A stretch of DNA of 37,038 bases from Streptomyces sp. NP-1717 (GCF_022695985.1 NZ_JAAPBF010000051.1:1-37038); one strand, 5' to 3'. Counted from the first letter of the stretch, positions 7,727 through 16,980 are shown. Numbers and translations: made by a program. The notes: generated from the letters alone by a model not told the origin.

Positions 7727-10419
7727 GCGAGCACCGTCGCAAACAGCCTCAGCCACAGGGTGGCCAGGGTGGCGGACGAGCCGCGGCCAGGCGCGCCGCG
7801 CAGCGGCCGACAGGCCGCCGCGCGGACCCTTCGCGTGGAGTCCCCACGGCGTCCCACTCCGACTCCCATGAGCCGGAGCCTTCCTACGGAGGCCGAGCCG
7901 AAGCACGCAAAGCGGCCCAGCGGGGTCGACGCCGTGGCGCCGAGGGGGGCGGCGCCGGCGCGGGGGGCCACGGCGGAGGCCGCCGCGGTGGCGGACCCGA
8001 CGGCCCCGGCCGCGGGCGTGGCGGGAGGCCGGGCAGGAAGCGGCTGATCGACTACCCGAGGCACGACAAGTACGGATGGCGTCGCTGGGTGCCGTCCTGG
8101 AAGCTCGTGACCGGTCTCTTCATCGGCTTCCTCGGTGGTCTGATGGCCGCGGGCTCGATCGCGTACGCCCTGGTGGAGAAGCCCCAGGTGAGCCTGGCCT
8201 CCAAGGCCCAGAACAACGTCTACCTCTGGGACGACGGAACGCCGATGGTCTCCACCGGCGGTGAGGTCAACCGCCAGATCGTCGGGATCGAGCAGATTCC
8301 CGCGGCGATGCAGAACGCCGTGATCTCGGCGGAGAACAAGACGTTCAGGGAAGACTCGGGCGTCGACCCCATGGGTATCGGCCGGGCCGTGTTCAACATG
8401 GCCAAGGGCGGCCAGACGCAGGGTGGCTCCACCATCACCCAGCAGTTCGTCAAGAACGCCATGCTCAGCCAGGACCAGACCTTCAAGCGCAAGTTCGAAG
8501 AGCTGTTCATCTCCATCAAGGTCGGCGCCGACATGGAGAAGCCCGACATCATGGCGGGCTACCTCAACACCTCCTACTACGGACGCGGCGCCTACGGCAT
8601 CCAGGCGGCGGCCCGTACGTACTACGGCGTGGACGCCAGGGAGCTCAACCCGAGCCAGTGCGCCTTCCTGGCGACGCTCCTCAAGGGCGCGACGTACTAC
8701 GACCCGAACGGCAACCCGTCGATCGACGCGAACGCCACGCAGAAGAGCAACACCGAGCGGGCGACGAAGCGCTGGAGGTGGATCCTCGACGAGATGGTGA
8801 AGGACGGCCATCTCGAGGCGGCGGAGCGGGCGAAGTACGGCAAGTTCCCGATGCCGGACCCGCCGAAGAAGAACGCACAGCTCGGCGGCCAGGTCGGCTA
8901 CCTCGTGGACCTCGCCAAGGCCTACTTCATCAACAACAACGACAAGTACACGGCCGAAGACCTGGCCAAGGGCGGCTTCGAGATCAAGACGACCTTCAAC
9001 AAGAAGAAGGTCAACGCGCTCAACAAGGCCGTCACCGACATCTACAAGGCGAACATCGACCCCGAGAAGCGCCCGAAGACGGACACCCACGTCCAGTTCG
9101 GCGGCGCCTCGGTGGAGCCCTCGACCGGCAAGATCGTCGCGATCTACGGCGGGCAGGACGCCACCAAGCACTTCACCAACAACGCCGACCAGACCGGTGC
9201 CCAGGTCGGATCGACCTTCAAGCCGTACGTCCTGGCGGCGGCGATGCGCGACGGTGTGCGGGACCCCGAGCTCGGACCGGAGCAGGGCGCCGAGTCGCGT
9301 ACGAAGGTCTCGCCGGACAAGAGCGAGTACAACGGCAAGAACAAACTGAAGATCAAGGACTACAACGGCGACATCTGGACCAACGAGAAGGGCGAGGAGT
9401 GGCACCAGCGCAACGACGGTGACGAGAACTACGAGGACATCAACCTGCGCGAGGCCATGAAGGTCTCGGCCAACTCCCCCTTCGTCCAGCTCGGTATGGA
9501 CGTGGGCATTCCGCAGGTCCGAGAGGCCGCCGTCGACGCGGGACTGCTGGCGGACAGCCTTCCGGGCGGCAGCAACCCGTCGTTCTCCATCGGTATCGCC
9601 GACCCCAGCGCCATCCGCATGGCGGGCTCGTACGCCACCTTCGCCGACAACGGGACCCAGCGTGATCCCTACTCCGTCCAAGAGGTCAAGAAGGAAGGCG
9701 TTCGCGTCTTCAAGTACGACAAGAAGCCGCAGAGCACGTTCGACGCCGACATCGCGCAGAACGTGACGGATGTCCTGAAGTCCGTGGTCATGGAGAAGGG
9801 CGGCACGGGCACCTCGGCGCAGCTGCCGGACGGCCGTGAGGTCGCCGGCAAGACCGGTACCACCGACGGCAACAAGTCGGCCTGGTTCGTGGGCTACACC
9901 CCGCAGCTCTCGACGGCCATCGACATGTACCGGCTGGACGACAACGCCGAGAACAAGAACCGCAAGTTCCTGGAGATGTACGGCACCGGCGGCCAGGACA
10001 CGATCCACGGAGCGTCGTTCCCGGCCGACATCTGGCGGGAGTACATGACGGTCGCGATGAAGGGCAAGGAAGCGCTGAAGTTCCCCGAGCCCTCGCCGAT
10101 CGGCGAAGCGGTCTACGGCGGCGGCGTGCCGAGCCCTGAGCCGACGCCGACGGAGCAGCCGTCCGAGAAGCCGTCCGAGAAGCCGTCCGAGTCCCCGTCC
10201 GAGGAGCCCTCCGAGTCCCCGAGCCCGACCGAGTCCTGCGAACAGTGGAACGGCTGTGAGGACGGAGGCCCCGGTAATCCGGGTGGTCCGGGAGGTGAGG
10301 ATCCCGGCGGAGTCATCGGGGATCCCGGCTCGTCGACCAGTCCACCACCGGAGACCGGAGATCCCGAGGGTGGCGACGGCGGGGGCTTGTTCGGAGGCCA
10401 GGGGGGCCGCGGACAGTGA
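7723..10419 (+). CDS. Class A penicillin-binding protein (transglycosylase/transpeptidase)
   Basis: A bifunctional peptidoglycan synthase of 898 aa that polymerises lipid II and cross-links stem peptides outside the membrane. A basic, Gly/Arg-rich cytoplasmic tail (1-125) precedes one membrane helix (about 126-150). The GT51 domain follows, with its catalytic Glu at 204 in SAENKTFRE and then GGSTITQQFVKN. The transpeptidase domain has S497-T-F-K500, S582-A-N584 and K710-T-G. The C-terminus is a Pro/Ser/Glu repeat (PSEKPSEKPSESPSEEPSE) followed by a Gly/Pro-rich, Cys-containing tail, probably in the wall. The ATG at 7723 is preferred over an in-frame ATG at 7618 because GAGGAG lies 10 bases upstream and 7723 fits the family N-terminus. 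The GT87 gene follows in the same direction. Confidence 0.96.
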   Translation: MSEHRRKQPQPQGGQGGGRAAARRAAQRPTGRRADPSRGVPTASHSDSHEPEPSYGGRAEARKAAQRGRRRGAEGGGAGAGGHGGGRRGGGPDGPGRGRGGRPGRKRLIDYPRHDKYGWRRWVPSWKLVTGLFIGFLGGLMAAGSIAYALVEKPQVSLASKAQNNVYLWDDGTPMVSTGGEVNRQIVGIEQIPAAMQNAVISAENKTFREDSGVDPMGIGRAVFNMAKGGQTQGGSTITQQFVKNAMLSQDQTFKRKFEELFISIKVGADMEKPDIMAGYLNTSYYGRGAYGIQAAARTYYGVDARELNPSQCAFLATLLKGATYYDPNGNPSIDANATQKSNTERATKRWRWILDEMVKDGHLEAAERAKYGKFPMPDPPKKNAQLGGQVGYLVDLAKAYFINNNDKYTAEDLAKGGFEIKTTFNKKKVNALNKAVTDIYKANIDPEKRPKTDTHVQFGGASVEPSTGKIVAIYGGQDATKHFTNNADQTGAQVGSTFKPYVLAAAMRDGVRDPELGPEQGAESRTKVSPDKSEYNGKNKLKIKDYNGDIWTNEKGEEWHQRNDGDENYEDINLREAMKVSANSPFVQLGMDVGIPQVREAAVDAGLLADSLPGGSNPSFSIGIADPSAIRMAGSYATFADNGTQRDPYSVQEVKKEGVRVFKYDKKPQSTFDADIAQNVTDVLKSVVMEKGGTGTSAQLPDGREVAGKTGTTDGNKSAWFVGYTPQLSTAIDMYRLDDNAENKNRKFLEMYGTGGQDTIHGASFPADIWREYMTVAMKGKEALKFPEPSPIGEAVYGGGVPSPEPTPTEQPSEKPSEKPSESPSEEPSESPSPTESCEQWNGCEDGGPGNPGGPGGEDPGGVIGDPGSSTSPPPETGDPEGGDGGGLFGGQGGRGQ

Positions 10420-10515
10420 CGCGAAGGCCGTCGCACCAGGGACGTACACAGACCGTGTGCGGACCGGTGCGGCGGCCTTCGCCGTGCCGCGGCGGCGTAC
10501 GGCAGGATGGGCGGC

Positions 10516-12012
10516 ATGCCGAGCACAGAAGACATCGCGGTGCCCAAGGACCGGCCGGTCGTACCGCCCACCAGGCGGGACAGGATCGCCGCGGCGGGCA
10601 GCGAGCTGATCGGCGGGCCCATCGGCCGCTGGGCCTGGTACGGCACCAGCCGTCTCACGCCGGTACGCGTGGTCGCGCTGGTGGCGATCGGGATGTTCGC
10701 GCTCGGCATGGTGCAGAAGATGCCCTGTTACGAATGGGCCTGGTTCCGGGGCGCCAGCTCCCAGTACACGCACGCCTGTTACTCCGACATCCCGCACCTC
10801 TTCCTCGGACGGGGCTTCGCGGACGGTCTCGTGCCGTACTTCGACCGCCTGGGCGGCGACATGCAGTACCTGGAGTACCCCGTCCTGACGGGGCTGTTCA
10901 TGGAGGTCGCCTCCTGGCTCACCCCCGGTGACGGTTCGATCCAGCACCGCGAGCAGATGTACTGGATGGTCAACGCGGGCATGCTGATGATCTGTGCGGT
11001 GATCATCGCCGTGTGCGTCGCCCGCACCCACCGGCACCGCCCCTGGGACGCCCTGCTGCTGGCCCTCGCGCCCGCCTTCGCCCTCACCGCCACCATCAAC
11101 TGGGACCTGCTGGCCGTCGCGCTCCTGGCGGCCGGGATGCTGATGTGGTCGCGCGGCCGTCCGCTGGCGTTCGGCATCCTGATCGGCCTCGCGACGGCGG
11201 CCAAGCTCTACCCCGTACTGCTCCTGGGGCCGCTGCTGCTGCTGTGCTGGCGCGCGGGGCGGCTGCGGGAGTTCGGGGTGGCGCTGGGCGGTACGGCCTT
11301 CTCGTGGCTGCTGGTGAACCTCCCGGTGATGCTGTTCGCGCCGGAGGGGTGGAAGAAGTTCTACACGTTCAGCCAGGAGCGGCAGGTCGACTTCGGATCG
11401 TTCTGGCTGATCATCACGCAGCGCACGGGGCGGTCCCTGGAGGTCGAGACCGTCAACACCTGGTCGATGGTGCTGATGGTGCTGGCGTGCGCGGGCATCG
11501 CGGCGCTCGCGCTGACGGCGCCGCGGCGGCCCCGGTTCGCCCAGCTCGCCTTCCTGGTCGTCGCCGCCTTCATCCTGACCAACAAGGTCTACTCGCCGCA
11601 GTACGTGCTGTGGCTGATCCCGCTCGCCGCGCTGGCCCGGCCGCGGTGGCGGGACTTCCTGGTCTGGCAGGCCTGCGAGGTCATGTACTTCCTGGGCATC
11701 TGGATGTATCTCGCGTACACGACGAGCGGGGACGCCCACAAGGGGCTGCCGACCGAGGGCTACCAACTGGCCATCGCGCTGCACCTGCTGGGGACGCTGT
11801 ACCTGTGTGCCGTCGTCGTACGGGACATTCTGCTGCCGGAGCGCGACGGCGTACGGCGCGACGGTTCGGACGATCCGTCGGGCGGGGTGCTGGACGGGGC
11901 GCGGGACGTGTTCGTACTGGGCGGGGCCGCCCGGTCCGGTGCGTACACGGCGCACACGGTGGAGGCGTCTCAGCGCGTCTCGTGGGGGGTCCGGCCGCCC
12001 GGCGCGGCGTGA
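10516..12012 (+). CDS. GT87 / DUF2029 family polytopic glycosyltransferase
   Basis: An integral membrane protein of 498 aa with about 10 to 12 helices and the GT-C layout of the GT87 (DUF2029) family. These enzymes transfer mannose or related sugars from polyprenyl-phosphate donors on the outer face of the membrane. Conserved family stretches include YSDIPHLFLGRGFADGLVPY and GDMQYLEYPVLTG (the acidic first loop), INWDLLAVALLAAGML, and NKVYSPQYVLWLIPLAAL. The ATG at 10516 is chosen over 10507 because an AGG lies 10 bases upstream and there is no room for a binding site before 10507. It begins about 95 bases after the PBP stop and is probably in the same transcription unit. A wall or lipoglycan role is inferred; the acceptor is unknown. 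Confidence 0.88.
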   Translation: MPSTEDIAVPKDRPVVPPTRRDRIAAAGSELIGGPIGRWAWYGTSRLTPVRVVALVAIGMFALGMVQKMPCYEWAWFRGASSQYTHACYSDIPHLFLGRGFADGLVPYFDRLGGDMQYLEYPVLTGLFMEVASWLTPGDGSIQHREQMYWMVNAGMLMICAVIIAVCVARTHRHRPWDALLLALAPAFALTATINWDLLAVALLAAGMLMWSRGRPLAFGILIGLATAAKLYPVLLLGPLLLLCWRAGRLREFGVALGGTAFSWLLVNLPVMLFAPEGWKKFYTFSQERQVDFGSFWLIITQRTGRSLEVETVNTWSMVLMVLACAGIAALALTAPRRPRFAQLAFLVVAAFILTNKVYSPQYVLWLIPLAALARPRWRDFLVWQACEVMYFLGIWMYLAYTTSGDAHKGLPTEGYQLAIALHLLGTLYLCAVVVRDILLPERDGVRRDGSDDPSGGVLDGARDVFVLGGAARSGAYTAHTVEASQRVSWGVRPPGAA

Positions 12013-12036
12013 GCCCTCGGCAGACGGGTTGAAAAG

Positions 12037-12079
12037 CGACGGCCGGCCGGCGCCCTGGTGGGCTGCCGGCCGGCCGTCG
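12037..12079. terminator. Bidirectional hairpin terminator between convergent genes
   Basis: A perfect 15-bp GC-rich stem (12037-12051 with 12065-12079) and a 13-base loop lie between the GT87 stop and the racemase-like stop. Short A and T runs on the outer sides (12032-12035, 12082-12083) allow use from both strands. Confidence 0.8.
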
Positions 12080-12113
12080 TCTTCGGGACTTCTCTCCCGC
12101 GGGCCAGGCGGGC

Positions 12114-12126
12114 CTTTGAAGACAGG
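12114..12126 (-). repeat. Copy 1 of a 13-bp dispersed motif (CTTTGAAGACAGG)
   Basis: CTTTGAAGACAGG lies directly after the racemase-like stop codon. Its exact complement recurs at 25589-25601 in another intergenic region. With seven A/T bases, chance recurrence in such GC-rich DNA is unlikely, so it may belong to a dispersed intergenic repeat. Confidence 0.45.
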
Positions 12127-12128
12127 TC

Positions 12129-13160
12129 CTAGCGGTCCACGAGCCGGTCGAACTGTGTCGTCGTGTGGCGCAGGTGCGCCACCAGCTCGTCGCCCACCTT
12201 GGGCTCCTGCGCGTCGGCCGGCACGAACAGGATCGACACCTGCATGTGCGGCGGCTCGGCGAACCAGCGCTGCTTGCCCGACCACACGAACGGCGAGAGG
12301 TTGCGGTTGACCGTCGCCAGGCCCGCCCGCGCGACGCCCTTGGCGCGCGGCATCACGCCGTGCAGTGCCTTGGGCGCCTCGAGTCCGACACCGTGCGACG
12401 TGCCGCCCGCGACGACCACCAGCCAGCCCTCGGAGGCGGTCTTCTGCTGGCGGTAGCCGAACCGGTCGCCCTTGACGACGCGGGTCACGTCCAGCACGGC
12501 GCCCCGGTACTGGGTCGCCTCGTGGTCGCCCAGCCACAGCCGCGTACCGATACGGGCGCGGAACCGGGTCTGCGGGAACTGCCGCTGGAGACGCGCCAGT
12601 TCCTCGGCGCGCAGATGGCTGACGAACATGGTGTGCAGCGGGAGCCGGGCCGCGCGCAGCCGGTCCATCCAGCCGATGACCTCCTCGACCGCGTCGGAAC
12701 CGTCCGTGCGGTCGAGGGGCAGGTGCAGCGCGAAGCCTTCGAGGCGCACGTCCTCGATGGCCGCGTGGAGCTGGCCGAGCTCCTCCTCGCGGACACCGTG
12801 GCGCTTCATCGAGCTCATGCACTCGATGACGACGCGGGCGCCCACCAGCGCGAAGACGCCGTCGACCGAGGAGACGGAGCGGATGACGCGGTCGGGCAGC
12901 GGCACGGGCTCCTCGCCCCGGCGGAACGGCGTCAGGACCAGGAGATCGCCGCTGAACCAGTCCTTGATGCGGGCGGCTTCGTAGATGGTGCCGACGGCGA
13001 GGATGTCGGACTCGAAGCGGGAGGTCTCCTCGGAGAGCCGTTCGTGACCGAAGCCGTAGCCATTGCCCTTGCAGACCGGGACGAGGCCCGGGAACTGGTC
13101 AATGACCGACTTCTGGTGCGCCCGCCAGCGCGCGGTGTCGACGTAGAGGGAGAGCGCCAT
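12129..13160 (-). CDS. Alanine racemase-fold (PLP fold type III) protein of the peptidoglycan locus
   Basis: A 343-aa protein with the Alr architecture of an N-terminal PLP barrel and a C-terminal beta domain. The PLP lysine is K31 in CKGNGYGFG, a variant of the usual VKANAYGHG. The second catalytic residue appears to be Y236 in GDRFGYRQQK, which aligns by pattern with the VSYG..Y tyrosine of alanine racemases. RIGTRLWLG (203-211) corresponds to the RPGIMLYG region. It could therefore be an active amino-acid racemase, but the altered lysine motif makes alanine an unproven substrate. Housekeeping alr normally lies elsewhere in Streptomyces. The gene lies 168 bases downstream of femX in the same direction, with a possible promoter in the gap. 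A role in cross-bridge or wall amino-acid supply is inference from position. Confidence 0.8.
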   Translation of the reverse strand: MALSLYVDTARWRAHQKSVIDQFPGLVPVCKGNGYGFGHERLSEETSRFESDILAVGTIYEAARIKDWFSGDLLVLTPFRRGEEPVPLPDRVIRSVSSVDGVFALVGARVVIECMSSMKRHGVREEELGQLHAAIEDVRLEGFALHLPLDRTDGSDAVEEVIGWMDRLRAARLPLHTMFVSHLRAEELARLQRQFPQTRFRARIGTRLWLGDHEATQYRGAVLDVTRVVKGDRFGYRQQKTASEGWLVVVAGGTSHGVGLEAPKALHGVMPRAKGVARAGLATVNRNLSPFVWSGKQRWFAEPPHMQVSILFVPADAQEPKVGDELVAHLRHTTTQFDRLVDR

Positions 13161-13208
13161 GCCGGTCCGGAACCTTTCTCGTGGCTGCGGTGTATGAAGG
13201 ATATGAAC

Positions 13209-13238
13209 GTTCTAGGGGGTCTTGAGGGCCTTACACAA
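13209..13238 (-). promoter_or_regulatory. Possible promoter of the racemase-like gene
   Basis: On the minus strand TTGTGT (13233-13238) and TAGAAC (13209-13214) are separated by 18 bases. The -35 fits partly; the -10 lacks the final T. It sits about 49 bases upstream of the ATG at 13160 in the gap after femX. Confidence 0.35.
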
Positions 13239-13328
13239 TTATCGGGCGGGCCGGTGGGCATTTCCGGCGCCTGGCACCGCAGCCTGCTGATCGTCGGCAC
13301 TCCCCTGTCCACCGGGTCGGGATACGGG

Positions 13329-14447
13329 TCAACGGCGAGACATGTACATGTCGAGAGCCTTGTGGAGCAACTTGTTGAGCGGGAAGTCCCACTCACCCAC
13401 GTACTCGACGGCCTCGCCACCCGTTCCCACCTTGAACTGGATGAGACCGAACAGGTGATCCGTCTCGTCGAGGGAGTCGGAGATCCCGCGCAGGTCGTAG
13501 ACGGTCGCGCCCATCGCATAGGCGTCGCGCAGCATCCGCCACTGCATCGCGTTCGACGGCCGGACCTCCCGCTTGTGGTTGGCCGACGCCCCATAGGAGT
13601 ACCAGACATGGCCGCCCACGATGAGCATCGTCGCCGCCGCGACGTTCTCCCCCTCGTGCCGGGCGAAGTACAGCCGCATGCGGTTGGGGTCCTCGGAGTT
13701 GAGGACGGTCCACATCCGCTGGAAGTACGAGAGCGGCCGCGGGCGGAAGTGGTCGCGCTCGGCGGTGATCTCGTACAGCCGCTGCCACTCGGCGAGGTCG
13801 TCGTAGCCGGCCTGGACGACCTCGACGCCCGCCTTCTCCGCCTTCTTGATGTTGCGCCGCCACAGCTGGTTGAAGCCCTTGAGGACGTCGTCCAGCGAGC
13901 GGTTCGCCAGCGGCACCTGGAAGACGTAGCGGGGCTGTACGTCTCCGAAGCCCGCCCCGCCGTCCTCGCCCTGCTGCCAGCCCATCTTGCGCAGCCGGTC
14001 GGCCACTTCGAAGGCGCGCGGCTCGATGTGGGTGGCCTCCACGTCGCGCAGCCGCTTGACGTCCTGGTCCTGGATCCCCGACTTGATGGCCGCCGCGTCC
14101 CAGCGGCGGATCACCACCGGCGGCCCCATCTTCACGGAGAAAGCGCCCTGGTTCCTCAGGTGCGCCAGCATCGGCTGGAGCCAGTCGGCCAGGTTCGGGG
14201 CGTACCAGTTGATGACCGGGCCCTCGGGCAGATACGCCAGATACCGCTTGATCTTGGGCAGTTGGCGGTAGAGCACCAGACCGGCGCCGACCAGCTGGCC
14301 GTCCCTGTCGAACCAGCCCAGGCTCTCCGAGCGCCACTCCGTCTTCACGTCCGCCCACGCGGGGACCTGGCAGTGGCTGGCCGCGGGCAGGCTCTGGATG
14401 TACGCCAGATGCTGCTCGCGACTGATGGTGCTCAGCGTCAGGGTCAT
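13329..14447 (-). CDS. femX: FemX-type peptidoglycan bridge aminoacyltransferase (FemABX family)
   Basis: A 372-aa GNAT-fold enzyme of the FemABX family, which uses aminoacyl-tRNA to add the first bridge amino acid to the peptidoglycan precursor. In Streptomyces this is glycine on LL-diaminopimelate. Visible signatures are the N-terminal WADVKTEWR segment, LPEGPVINWY, FNQLWRRNIKKAEKAGVEV (the Fem-type basic helix), WYSYGASANHKREVRPSNAMQW and a C-terminal LFGLIQFKVGTGGEAVEYVGEWDFPLN. The ATG at 14447 is preferred over 14477 because GAGGAG lies 8 bases upstream. The neighbouring racemase-like, PBP and GT87 genes support a wall assembly role. The FemX name is by family and position; donor amino acid and substrate are not proven by sequence. 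Confidence 0.9.
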   Translation of the reverse strand: MTLTLSTISREQHLAYIQSLPAASHCQVPAWADVKTEWRSESLGWFDRDGQLVGAGLVLYRQLPKIKRYLAYLPEGPVINWYAPNLADWLQPMLAHLRNQGAFSVKMGPPVVIRRWDAAAIKSGIQDQDVKRLRDVEATHIEPRAFEVADRLRKMGWQQGEDGGAGFGDVQPRYVFQVPLANRSLDDVLKGFNQLWRRNIKKAEKAGVEVVQAGYDDLAEWQRLYEITAERDHFRPRPLSYFQRMWTVLNSEDPNRMRLYFARHEGENVAAATMLIVGGHVWYSYGASANHKREVRPSNAMQWRMLRDAYAMGATVYDLRGISDSLDETDHLFGLIQFKVGTGGEAVEYVGEWDFPLNKLLHKALDMYMSRR

Positions 14448-14557
14448 GCGGGGCGCTCCTCGCAGATGTGTCCCCATGGAGTAGGGGGGCTCCGGCTCTC
14501 GCGCCGAAGCCTACTTGCCGCAGGAGCGCCCCGGCTGGCCACGGGGCGGAGCGGGCG

Positions 14558-14890
14558 TCAGCCCAGCAGTCCGCCGAACAGTCCGCCGTGCGCCATCCCG
14601 AGGTAGAAGCCGACGGCCGAGGAGCCCAGGCCCATGATCAACGCGAACCGCTCGTGGGTCGTCACCGAGACGAACTGGCCGTACAGACCCGTGAGGATGC
14701 CGATGAGCCCCGCCCAGGAGCTGAGGAGGTGCAGGTTGTCGAACATCCCCGAGACGAACGCGGTGACACCCACCACGGCGGTCACCCAGAGAAGGATGTC
14801 CTGGAGGGGATGGGGCCGGTGGTCGGAGGCGAAGAGAGAACCGGTCGTCTTCTGCCGCCCTGCGTTCGGTTGCATTGCCTGCTGTGCCAT
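14558..14890 (-). CDS. Small conserved membrane protein, function unknown
   Basis: A 110-aa protein with a polar N-terminus (about 30 residues) and three hydrophobic helices ([37 protein letters not shown], and a C-terminal segment ending GGLFGGLLG). An AGGAGGTG ribosome-binding site just upstream of the ATG at 14890 fixes the start over longer in-frame options. It lies between femX and the rpsF operon, transcribed with femX but away from rpsF. I recognise it as conserved in Streptomyces at this place, without known function. Confidence 0.8.
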   Translation of the reverse strand: MAQQAMQPNAGRQKTTGSLFASDHRPHPLQDILLWVTAVVGVTAFVSGMFDNLHLLSSWAGLIGILTGLYGQFVSVTTHERFALIMGLGSSAVGFYLGMAHGGLFGGLLG

Positions 14891-14980
14891 GGGGCACCTC
14901 CTGGCGCCTTGCCGGAGGGCGGCGCACCGTAGCGCCGCCCGCACCCGATGTGTCCAGGGTGCGTCCCTCCCCGGCCGGAT

Positions 14981-15010
14981 TTCAACCGGAAGCCGGTCAA
15001 GAGGTAGTCT
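14981..15010 (+). promoter_or_regulatory. Candidate promoter of the rpsF-ssb-rpsR-rplI operon
   Basis: TTCAAC (14981-14986) and TAGTCT (15005-15010) are spaced by 18 bases. The predicted start is near 15017, giving a leader of about 145 bases before rpsF. A long leader could carry ribosomal-protein autoregulation, but no known structure was recognised. Confidence 0.5.
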
Positions 15011-15162
15011 GTACGGTCTGCACCGGTGTCTGCCCAGGCCAGAGCGCGATCCTCGCTCGTCGAGCGGGATTGTCAGTGGCGGCCGATACCGTTGCTCACG
15101 CATCACGACCCTCCTGCCACGGAACGACCGTGGCCGCTGAGTCCAAAGGAGGTGGGTTCCAC

Positions 15163-15453
15163 ATGCGTCACTACGAGGTGATGGTCATCCTCGACCCCGA
15201 TCTCGAGGAGCGAGCAGTCTCCCCGCTGATCGAGAACTTCCTCTCCGTCGTCCGTGAGGGCGACGGAAAGGTGGAGAAGGTCGACACCTGGGGCCGTCGT
15301 CGTCTCTCTTACGAGATCAAGAAGAAGCCCGAGGGCATCTACTCGGTCATCGATCTGCAGGCTGAGCCCGCGATCGTCAAGGAGCTCGACCGACAGATGA
15401 ACCTGAACGAGTCGGTCCTCCGGACCAAGGTCCTCCGTCCCGAGACCCACTGA
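15163..15453 (+). CDS. rpsF: 30S ribosomal protein S6
   Basis: A 96-aa protein with the S6 pattern ([16 protein letters not shown], then [27 protein letters not shown]). It binds the central domain of 16S rRNA together with S18. An AAAGGAGGTG ribosome-binding site 8 bases upstream fixes the ATG at 15163, although the frame is open further upstream. It is the first gene of the conserved S6-SSB-S18-L9 operon and lies 75 bases before ssb. Confidence 0.98.
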   Translation: MRHYEVMVILDPDLEERAVSPLIENFLSVVREGDGKVEKVDTWGRRRLSYEIKKKPEGIYSVIDLQAEPAIVKELDRQMNLNESVLRTKVLRPETH

Positions 15454-15528
15454 GCCTCCGGCTCCAGCGGTTATCGGGTCCGAGTAGCAGCCAGCAGCAG
15501 AAGCAATCCCCGCCGAGAGGTTCACCCA

Positions 15529-16137
15529 ATGGCAGGCGAGACCGTCATCACGGTCGTCGGCAATCTCGTCGACGACCCCGAGCTGCGCTTCACCCCGTCC
15601 GGTGCGGCGGTCGCGAAGTTCCGTGTCGCGTCCACTCCCCGCATCTTCGACAAGCAGACCAATGAGTGGAAGGACGGCGATGGCCTGTTCCTCACCTGCT
15701 CGGTCTGGCGTCAGGCGGCGGAGAATGTCGCCGAGTCGCTTCAGCGGGGCATGCGCGTCGTCGTGCAGGGCCGGCTGAAGCAGCGGTCGTACGAGGACCG
15801 CGAAGGCGTCAAGCGCACGGTCTACGAACTGGACGTCGAGGAAGTCGGCCCCAGCCTGAAGACCGCCACGGCCAAGGTCACCAAGACCACCGGTCGTGGT
15901 GCCCAGGGCGGCTACGGCGGCGGTGGCGGCGGTCAGCAGCAGGGCGGCGGCAACTGGGGCGGCGGCCCCGGTGGCGGTCAGCAGCAGGGCGGCGGCGGAG
16001 GATCCTCCGACGACCCCTGGGCGACCAGCGCGCCGGCCGGCGGTGGCCAGCAGCAGGGTGGCGGAGGCAACGGAGGCGGTTGGGGCGGAAGCTCCGGCGG
16101 TTCCGGCGGCGGCTACTCGGACGAGCCGCCCTTCTAG
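15529..16137 (+). CDS. ssb: Single-stranded DNA-binding protein
   Basis: A 202-aa SSB. The N-terminal OB fold covers about 1-110 ([79 protein letters not shown]). A long Gly/Gln-rich disordered linker with GGGQQQGGG repeats follows, and the acidic tip ends DEPPF, the docking peptide for partners such as PriA, RecO or the polymerase clamp loader. This is the essential replication SSB by operon position between S6 and S18; Streptomyces also has a second ssb elsewhere. The linker repeats are encoded by near-identical DNA and could vary in number between strains. Confidence 0.97.
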   Translation: MAGETVITVVGNLVDDPELRFTPSGAAVAKFRVASTPRIFDKQTNEWKDGDGLFLTCSVWRQAAENVAESLQRGMRVVVQGRLKQRSYEDREGVKRTVYELDVEEVGPSLKTATAKVTKTTGRGAQGGYGGGGGGQQQGGGNWGGGPGGGQQQGGGGGSSDDPWATSAPAGGGQQQGGGGNGGGWGGSSGGSGGGYSDEPPF

Positions 16138-16179
16138 GGCAGCTCGCTCCCACTTTCTTGATCACACAGGAGAAACACC

Positions 16180-16416
16180 ATGGCGAAGCCGCCTGTGCGC
16201 AAGCCTAAGAAGAAGGTCTGCGCATTCTGCAAGGACAAGACCCAGTACGTGGACTACAAGGACACGAACATGCTGCGGAAGTTCATTTCCGACCGCGGCA
16301 AGATCCGTGCCCGCCGCGTCACCGGCAACTGCACGCAGCACCAGCGTGACGTCGCCACGGCAGTCAAGAACAGCCGTGAGATGGCGCTGCTGCCCTACAC
16401 GTCCACCGCGCGATAA
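16180..16416 (+). CDS. rpsR: 30S ribosomal protein S18, zinc-binding (C+) type
   Basis: A 78-aa S18 ([43 protein letters not shown]). C14, C17, C51 and H54 form a CxxC...CxxH set typical of the zinc-containing form. Streptomyces usually also carries a Cys-free, Zur-controlled paralogue elsewhere. S18 pairs with S6 on the small subunit platform. An AGGAG site precedes the ATG. Its operon place suggests it is the main copy under zinc-replete growth. Confidence 0.97.
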   Translation: MAKPPVRKPKKKVCAFCKDKTQYVDYKDTNMLRKFISDRGKIRARRVTGNCTQHQRDVATAVKNSREMALLPYTSTAR

Positions 16417-16434
16417 GGGGAGGGTGACCTAATC

Positions 16435-16881
16435 ATGAAGATCATCCTCACTCACGAGGTCTCCGGCCTCGGTGCCGCCGGCGACGTCGTCGACGTCAAG
16501 GACGGATACGCCCGCAACTACCTGGTCCCGCGTGGTTTCGCGATCCGCTGGACCAAGGGCGGCGAGAAGGACGTCGAGCAGATTCGTCGTGCTCGCAAGA
16601 TCCACGAGATCGCCACCATCGAGCAGGCCAACGAGATCAAGGCCCGCCTCGAAGGTGTGAAGGTGCGTCTGGCCGTTCGCTCCGGCGACGCCGGCCGTCT
16701 CTTCGGCTCCGTCACCCCGGCCGACCTCGCTTCGGCGATCAAGTCCGCCGGTGGTCCGGAGGTCGACAAGCGTCGTATCGAGCTCGGTTCGCCGATCAAG
16801 ACCCTGGGCTCGCACCAGGTGTCCGTGCGTCTGCACCCCGAGGTCGCCGCGAAGTTCGGCGTCGAGGTCGTGCCCGCCTAG
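16435..16881 (+). CDS. rplI: 50S ribosomal protein L9
   Basis: A 148-aa L9 with the N-terminal domain ([36 protein letters not shown]), a connecting helix (about 40-75) and the C-terminal domain ([29 protein letters not shown]). It binds 23S rRNA near the L1 stalk. It lies 18 bases after rpsR with a GGGGAGG ribosome-binding site and is the last gene of the operon, followed by a strong terminator. Confidence 0.98.
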   Translation: MKIILTHEVSGLGAAGDVVDVKDGYARNYLVPRGFAIRWTKGGEKDVEQIRRARKIHEIATIEQANEIKARLEGVKVRLAVRSGDAGRLFGSVTPADLASAIKSAGGPEVDKRRIELGSPIKTLGSHQVSVRLHPEVAAKFGVEVVPA

Positions 16882-16929
16882 GGCTTCGACCGGACAGGTT
16901 GACCGGGTCCGCCCGGTAGCCATGTCGTC

Positions 16930-16973
16930 CACGATCGCCGGACGGGCTCAGGCCCGTCCGGCGATCGTGTTTT
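16930..16973 (+). terminator. Rho-independent terminator of the rpsF operon
   Basis: A perfect 18-bp stem (16930-16947 with 16952-16969), a TCAG loop and a TTTT run (16970-16973) follow rplI by 48 bases. This is the most canonical terminator in the window. Confidence 0.93.
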
Positions 16974-16980
16974 CCGGGCT

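Noticed and set aside
7525..12822. A 1765-codon open frame on the minus strand
   Set aside because: It is antisense to the PBP, GT87 and part of the racemase-like genes, and its translation is low-complexity Arg/Gly/Val/Asp sequence typical of a high-GC shadow frame. The plus-strand proteins have clear domains.
15910..16130. Repetitive Gly/Gln DNA in ssb as a possible tandem repeat element
   Set aside because: It encodes the normal disordered linker of actinobacterial SSB and needs no separate explanation.
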